From NCBI GenBank assembly GCA_050014595.1, contig JBEKDA010000001.1, positions 186,001 to 250,000 on the forward strand: a stretch of 64,000 nt of DNA. Direction: 5' to 3'. The notes below the pieces were generated by a model that saw only the letters and a list, made by a program, of their open reading frames with translations, was not told the origin of the DNA and searched no databases. Both the position numbers and the translations under genes were made by a program. Positions 59,590 to 64,000 of this stretch are shown here, in pieces. This DNA comes from PALSA-129 sp050014595 (GTDB taxonomy: Bacteria; Acidobacteriota; Terriglobia; Bryobacterales; Bryobacteraceae). Each line of letters opens with the position of its first letter. Positions within the stretch are counted from its first letter, which is position 1.

Positions 59590-61923
59590 ATGAACAGGCA
59601 AACGATGGCCAAGATGCGCAACGAATCCTTCCCGTCCCGGCGGCGGATGGTCCAAAGCCTGGGCGCCGCCGGCGCCGCTCTCGTCATCGGCGGGGCGCCG
59701 AAGGCCGCCGAAACCGGTCTCCGCGTCGCGGGCAAGGAGGTCGAAATCGCACTCACCTCCGTCAGCGCTCACACCTTCCGTTTGACGGTCGCGCCCCTCG
59801 TGGATGGAAAGCCGGCCGAGATTCCCGATGACGGCACGCTGCTCCAGACGGCATTCGGCGCGCCGGCCGCGAAGTGGGGGTCCCCTGGGCATGGCGCGGC
59901 GCGCGCCCAGACCGTGAAGCTCGGCGATGTGCGAGTCCAGTTTACGCCGGACCCGCTGGCATTCGCCATTGAAACGTCCAAGGGCGAGCAAATCCAGCAC
60001 CTCCGCATCGACCCGCAAACCGCCGTGGTTTCTTTTTCGAGCGGCAACTCGCCCATCCTGGGGCTGGGCGAAGGCGGTCCGCAGTTCGATCGCCGCGGCA
60101 ATCCCGACCGAATGGCCAGCGGCTCGGGCGGTTATAACCTGCGCACCTTCGGCAGCCGCGTGCCGGTTCCCTGGCTCATCGGGACCGCCGGCTGGGCCAT
60201 GTACATCCACCAGCCCTTCGGTCGATTTGATTTCACCGGCGATGAGAGCAAGTTTCAGCCCGCGCCCGCTTTTCTTCCCGGTGGTGGCCGGGGCGCTCCG
60301 CCGCCGCAACCGCCCGCCGATATCTCGACGTTCTCCCTGCCGATCGATCTCTTCTTCGTGGCTTCCCGCGAGCCCGCCGTCATCATGGCCGAGTGGGCAT
60401 GGCTTGCCGGCCGGCCCGAGCTTCCCGCGCTGTGGACCTTCGGCTATCAGCAGTCGCACCGCACCCTCGCCAGCCGCGACGAGATTCTACAGGAGGCCAA
60501 GACTTTCCGCGAAAAGAAACTGCCCTGCGATGCCTTGATCTATCTGGGCACCGGCTTCTGCCCCTCCGGCTGGAATACCAACAACGGCGAGTTCGGTTTC
60601 AACCAGAAAGTCTTCCCCGATCCCCAAGCCATCTTCGACCAGTTCCACCAGGACCACTTCAAGGTGGTCCTGCACGTCGCCTATCCCACCGGCATCCGCG
60701 AAATGCACGGCGCGGCCAAGGACGTCTGCGATCCCCGGCAGCGCGCCGAGCTGCAGCCCAGTTGCTATTGGGATATGCACCGGCCGGTGCTCGCGACCGG
60801 CGTCGATGGGTGGTGGCCGGATGAGGGCGACGCTCTGAACCTGCCCTCGCGCCTGGTCCGCAACCGCATGTACTGGGAAGCGCCGCAGATCGATCGTCCC
60901 AATGAGCGCCCCTACGCGCTCCATCGCAATGGCGCGGCCGGCATGCAGCGCTACGCGTCGTTCCTGTGGTCGGGCGACGTCAGCTCGCTCTGGGAAACGC
61001 TGCGCAACCAGGTGCCCATCGGCGTCAACACCGGCCTCACGGCCATTCCGTATTGGGGCACCGACATCGGCGGCTTCGTCCCCACCGCGCAGTTCAGCGG
61101 CGAGTTGTACGTCCGCTGGTTCCAGTTCGGCGCTTTCTGCACGCTGTTCCGCAGCCACGGCCGCGTCTGGACGCTACGCCTTCCCTGGGGTTGGAATCAG
61201 GGCGCGCCCTCGGGCGACGTGGCCAACGAGACGCGTTTCACCATCCCCGACGCCGAATATCACAACGCCGCCGTCGAACCCATCTGCAAGCAATATCTGG
61301 AACTGCGCTACCGCATGATGCCGTATCTCTACAGCGCCGTGCGCGAAACCACGCAAACCGGCTTGCCCGTCATGCGCTCGCTCTGGCTGCACTATCCGGA
61401 CGACCCCGCCGCGGTCGCGCGCGGCGACCAATATTTATGGGGCCGCGACATCCTGGTGGCTCCGGTGGTGGAAAAGGGCGCGACGTCGCGCACGCTTTAT
61501 CTGCCGCGCGGCGCCTGGTACGACTTCTGGACTAACCAGCGCCAGGAAGGCGGCAGGGAAATCACCCGTCCCGTCGATCTTGCGACCATCCCGCTCTATG
61601 TGCGCGCCGGCGCCATCATTCCCATGGGCCCGGTGAAGCAGTATACCGCCGAGAAGGTGGATGCCCCGCTCGACATTTCCGTTTATCCCGGCGCCGACGG
61701 CAGCTTCCTGCTCTATGAAGACGACGGAGCTTCCTTCAATTACCGCAAAGGCGAGTGGATGGGCATTCAACTGGCCTGGCACGACGCGCGTAAGTCACTT
61801 ACTCTGCGCCTCGCCGCCGGCTCTAAGATGCTCGCTCCCGCGCGCCGCGACATCCGCGTGAAAGTGCACGACGCCACCAAATCCGCGGTCTTCGATGGCC
61901 ACCCACTGGAGGTTCGCTTCTAA
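59590..61923 (+). CDS. Tat-exported GH31-family glycosidase
   Basis: 777 residues from 59590; ATGs at 59605 and 59614 are alternatives. The N-terminus carries a twin-arginine signal (PSRRRMVQSLGAAGAALVIG). The GH31 barrel shows PALWTFGYQQSHRTLASRDE, nucleophile D411 (VDGWWPDEGDAL), acid/base D492 (YWGTDIGGF) and ELRYRMMPYLYSAV. The C-terminal DUF5110-like beta domains follow (YPGADGSFLLYEDDGASFNY). GH31 enzymes act on alpha-glucosides or alpha-xylosides. Pairing with the divergent GH39 suggests shared use of a xylose-containing polymer, by inference. Confidence 0.9.
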   Translation: MNRQTMAKMRNESFPSRRRMVQSLGAAGAALVIGGAPKAAETGLRVAGKEVEIALTSVSAHTFRLTVAPLVDGKPAEIPDDGTLLQTAFGAPAAKWGSPGHGAARAQTVKLGDVRVQFTPDPLAFAIETSKGEQIQHLRIDPQTAVVSFSSGNSPILGLGEGGPQFDRRGNPDRMASGSGGYNLRTFGSRVPVPWLIGTAGWAMYIHQPFGRFDFTGDESKFQPAPAFLPGGGRGAPPPQPPADISTFSLPIDLFFVASREPAVIMAEWAWLAGRPELPALWTFGYQQSHRTLASRDEILQEAKTFREKKLPCDALIYLGTGFCPSGWNTNNGEFGFNQKVFPDPQAIFDQFHQDHFKVVLHVAYPTGIREMHGAAKDVCDPRQRAELQPSCYWDMHRPVLATGVDGWWPDEGDALNLPSRLVRNRMYWEAPQIDRPNERPYALHRNGAAGMQRYASFLWSGDVSSLWETLRNQVPIGVNTGLTAIPYWGTDIGGFVPTAQFSGELYVRWFQFGAFCTLFRSHGRVWTLRLPWGWNQGAPSGDVANETRFTIPDAEYHNAAVEPICKQYLELRYRMMPYLYSAVRETTQTGLPVMRSLWLHYPDDPAAVARGDQYLWGRDILVAPVVEKGATSRTLYLPRGAWYDFWTNQRQEGGREITRPVDLATIPLYVRAGAIIPMGPVKQYTAEKVDAPLDISVYPGADGSFLLYEDDGASFNYRKGEWMGIQLAWHDARKSLTLRLAAGSKMLAPARRDIRVKVHDATKSAVFDGHPLEVRF

Positions 61924-61925
61924 TG

Positions 61926-62067
61926 CTAAGTTACGTGGATTCGGAAGTTCGTTCATGTATTGCCAGGTCGCTTGCTGACGCGCGCGGCTCTGATCAGAGC
62001 CGCGACCGTAAGGGAGCGATTGCCGGAGAGTACAAAAGTGTATTTGCGAAAGGGTGTACTTAGTAAT
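61926..62067. repeat. About 140-bp dispersed repeat, copy 2
   Basis: Aligns with 51640-51776. Its centre CGGCTCTGATCAGAGCCG is a perfect palindrome, followed by CGACCGTAAGGGAGCG. It ends in the same GGTGTACTTAGTAAT as copy 1. It lies between the GH31 stop and the BNR-repeat gene. Confidence 0.7.
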
Positions 62068-62104
62068 TTTGCACCTGGACCTGAAGTAACAAGAGAGATA
62101 CTGT

Positions 62105-64000
62105 ATGAAGAACCTTTGCATCTTACCGGCCGGGCTGCTGGCGCTGGCCTGCGCGGCGGTTGCGGCTGACCCGTCCTATACCGACTTACTCAAGGCCTTC
62201 ACTTATCGCAACCTTGGCCCATACCGTACCGGCGCATGGGTCGCGGCGCTGGCGGTTCCGGAGACGCCCGCCAAGGCACATCAGCGCGTGATGTTCGCGG
62301 GCGCGCGCACCGGCGGCGTGTGGCGCACCACCAATAGCGGAACCACCTGGGAGCCAGTCACGGATAGCGTCGGCATCGCTTCGGTCGGCGCCGTTGCGGT
62401 GGCTCCCTCGGACTCGAACGTGGTGTGGGCCGGCACCGGCGATAACTCACTTACCCGCAGCGCTTACTACGGCGACGGCGTGTATAAGTCGACCGATGGG
62501 GGCGCCACCTGGAAGAATATGGGCCTGGCGGATTCGCAGCACGTGGCGCGCATCGTGATCCACCCGTCAAACCCGGATATCGTGTGGGTGGCCGCGCTCG
62601 GCCACGAATACTCGCCCAACCCGGAACGCGGCGTGTTCCAATCGGTGGATGGTGGCCGCACCTGGGTGCGGCAGTTGTTCGTGAGCCCGACCACCGGCGC
62701 GGTCGACCTGGTGATCGACCGCCGCGACCCCCAGGTGCTCTATGCGGCCATGTACGACGCCATGCGCTACCCCTGGAAGATCCAGGATGGAGGCCCCGGC
62801 AGCGGAATCTACAAGACCACCGACGGCGGCAAGAACTGGGAAAAGCTGGAAAACGGCATTCCCAAGGGAACCCTGGGACGCATCGGGATTGACATCTGCC
62901 GCACGCATCCCGAGGTGCTTTATGCCGTGGTCGACAACTTCAATCCATACACTGGACCGCCACGCGGCCGTGGCGGCGCAGGGGGCGAAGAGAAGATCGG
63001 CGGCGAAGTCTATCGCACCGGCGACGCCGGCCGCACCTGGCAGAAGGTCAGCGCGCAGGCGGATGACGTCAGCCGCAAGGCCGGCTACTCCTTCAACCAG
63101 CTTCGCGTCGATCCCAACAACCCCGACCATGTCTTCATTACCGGCTCCAGCATGATCGAGTCCAGCGACGGCGGCAAGACCTGGGCCGGGCTCGGCGGCG
63201 GTGGCGGCGGAGGCCGCGGCCGGCTGCCATTCCAGAGCACTTTCGGAGATTTCCGCAGCCTCTGGATCGACGCGGAAGATTCCGACCACATGGTCGCCAC
63301 TTCCGATGGCGGCGTTTCGGTTTCATACGACGGCGGCAGCACCAGCGACCACTTCGCCAACCTCAAGCTCGGCGAAGTCTATGCCATCGGCGTCGATATG
63401 GACCAGCCCTACAACATCTATGAAGGCTTGCAGGATCACGAGAATTGGAAGGGCCCGGTGGACGGTTGGTCCGGCTCCGTGAACATCGACGATTGGGTCA
63501 CGACGGGCGTCGGCGACGGCATGTACAACCAGCCCGATCCCACCGGGCGCTGGCTGTACAACAACCAGGAACTCGGCACGTTGGGCCGCGTGGACATGCA
63601 ACTGCGCACCCGCACCATCATCGATCCCACCAAGCCCAACGCGCCGCATCCTTTCACCAACGTGGGCCGGCTGGGCGGCCGTGGCGCTAACGGGCCTAAT
63701 GACATCCTCTACCGTTTCAACTGGACGTCGCCGGTGCGCATCTCGCCCGAGGACCACAACACCATCTATTACGGCTCCCAGTTTCTGCTGCGCTCGAAAA
63801 ACCGCGGCGACAATTGGGAAGTAATCAGCCCGGATCTGACCACCAATAACCCCGAGAAGATCAACACGCGCGACACTTCCATCCAGCACTGCACCATCGT
63901 CACCATCGACGAATCGCCGGCGCAGGCTGGCGTGATCTGGGCGGGCACGGATGACGGCAAGGTGCAGATGACGCGCGATGCCGGCGCGCATTGGACCGAT
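62105..64000 (+). CDS. Secreted sortilin/VPS10-like BNR-repeat protein (3' end off window)
   Basis: At least 632 residues, open at the window edge. The signal peptide is MKNLCILPAGLLALACAAVA. Asp-box (BNR) repeats occur throughout: TTNSGTTWEPV, KSTDGGATWKN, QSVDGGRTWVR, KTTDGGKNWEK, RTGDAGRTWQK, SSDGGKTWAG, TRDAGAHWTD. YRNLGPYRTGAWVAALAVPE at the start is typical of the ~1000-residue secreted propellers annotated as VPS10/sortilin-like in acidobacteria. A glycine-rich insert (GLGGGGGGGRGRLPF) lies near residue 365. aagaga serves as a weak ribosome site. The function is unknown; a glycosidase-like propeller or peptide binder is possible. Confidence 0.85.
   Translation, partial: MKNLCILPAGLLALACAAVAADPSYTDLLKAFTYRNLGPYRTGAWVAALAVPETPAKAHQRVMFAGARTGGVWRTTNSGTTWEPVTDSVGIASVGAVAVAPSDSNVVWAGTGDNSLTRSAYYGDGVYKSTDGGATWKNMGLADSQHVARIVIHPSNPDIVWVAALGHEYSPNPERGVFQSVDGGRTWVRQLFVSPTTGAVDLVIDRRDPQVLYAAMYDAMRYPWKIQDGGPGSGIYKTTDGGKNWEKLENGIPKGTLGRIGIDICRTHPEVLYAVVDNFNPYTGPPRGRGGAGGEEKIGGEVYRTGDAGRTWQKVSAQADDVSRKAGYSFNQLRVDPNNPDHVFITGSSMIESSDGGKTWAGLGGGGGGGRGRLPFQSTFGDFRSLWIDAEDSDHMVATSDGGVSVSYDGGSTSDHFANLKLGEVYAIGVDMDQPYNIYEGLQDHENWKGPVDGWSGSVNIDDWVTTGVGDGMYNQPDPTGRWLYNNQELGTLGRVDMQLRTRTIIDPTKPNAPHPFTNVGRLGGRGANGPNDILYRFNWTSPVRISPEDHNTIYYGSQFLLRSKNRGDNWEVISPDLTTNNPEKINTRDTSIQHCTIVTIDESPAQAGVIWAGTDDGKVQMTRDAGAHWTD

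Overview
The window is GC-rich, densely coded bacterial DNA. Its gene content fits the Acidobacteriota, most likely a relative of Candidatus Solibacter / Bryobacter. The pointers are a secreted beta-propeller protein ending in the IPT-like C-terminal domain typical of Solibacter, a long duplicated orphan FtsX/MacB permease with no ATPase, a TolB-like propeller, a sortilin/BNR-repeat secreted protein, and many small palindromic intergenic repeats. This is a family-level inference; there is no rRNA here to settle it.

Layout. 1-1.1 kb: a broken type I methyltransferase gene (hsdM). 1.7-2.4 kb: a vapBC toxin-antitoxin pair with a palindromic operator. 2.9-6.0 kb (minus): selD-pyrF, then an MFS exporter. 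6.0-9.2 kb (plus): a C45-like Ntn-hydrolase, an MmcQ/YjbR protein and an HtrA protease, tightly packed. 9.2-12.9 kb: a Uma2 remnant, ribA, and divergently a LytS-type kinase, a methyltransferase and a DtxR-type regulator. 12.9-21.1 kb: an exopolysaccharide export module (Wza-like, Wzz/GumC-like, CpsD-like kinase) divergent from a large membrane histidine kinase and a sigma54 response regulator. 21-28.5 kb: a zinc-ribbon/PH protein, a lipoprotein, the Solibacter-type propeller, an amber-interrupted gene, and a membrane glycosyltransferase with a problematic 5' end. 28.5-35.5 kb: a HAD-UbiA fusion, an altronate-dehydratase-like enzyme, an ArnT-like transferase, a GRP-type sugar transporter and a tagatose-bisphosphate-aldolase-like enzyme. 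35.6-36.2 kb: higBA. 36.3-41.4 kb: TolB-like propeller, DUF3108 protein, orphan permease. 41.6-46.2 kb (minus): a TPR protein with two small secreted helical proteins, all translationally coupled, and an ECF sigma / anti-sigma / Spy-like cassette. 46.4-51.6 kb: A-type Fe-S carrier, coiled-coil protein, M16 protease, secreted unknown. 51.8-53.6 kb: DDAH-like hydrolase and a TIR-PIN gene pair. 53.7-64 kb: MetY, a degenerate M1 peptidase, GH39, GH31 and the 5' part of a BNR-repeat protein.

Three themes stand out. First, many genes have a TATAAT-like -10 box only 6-10 nt before the start codon, which predicts leaderless or nearly leaderless mRNAs. Second, at several divergent gene pairs that -10 box is nearly or fully palindromic and could fire both ways. 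Third, intergenic space is filled with recurring hairpin repeats, some shared by sites tens of kilobases apart. The best candidates for undescribed biology are the TIR-PIN pair (53.0-53.6 kb), the three-gene TPR/helical secreted-protein operon (41.6-43.9 kb), the zinc-site-less M1 peptidase (55.0-57.8 kb), and the symmetric/leaderless promoter architecture.
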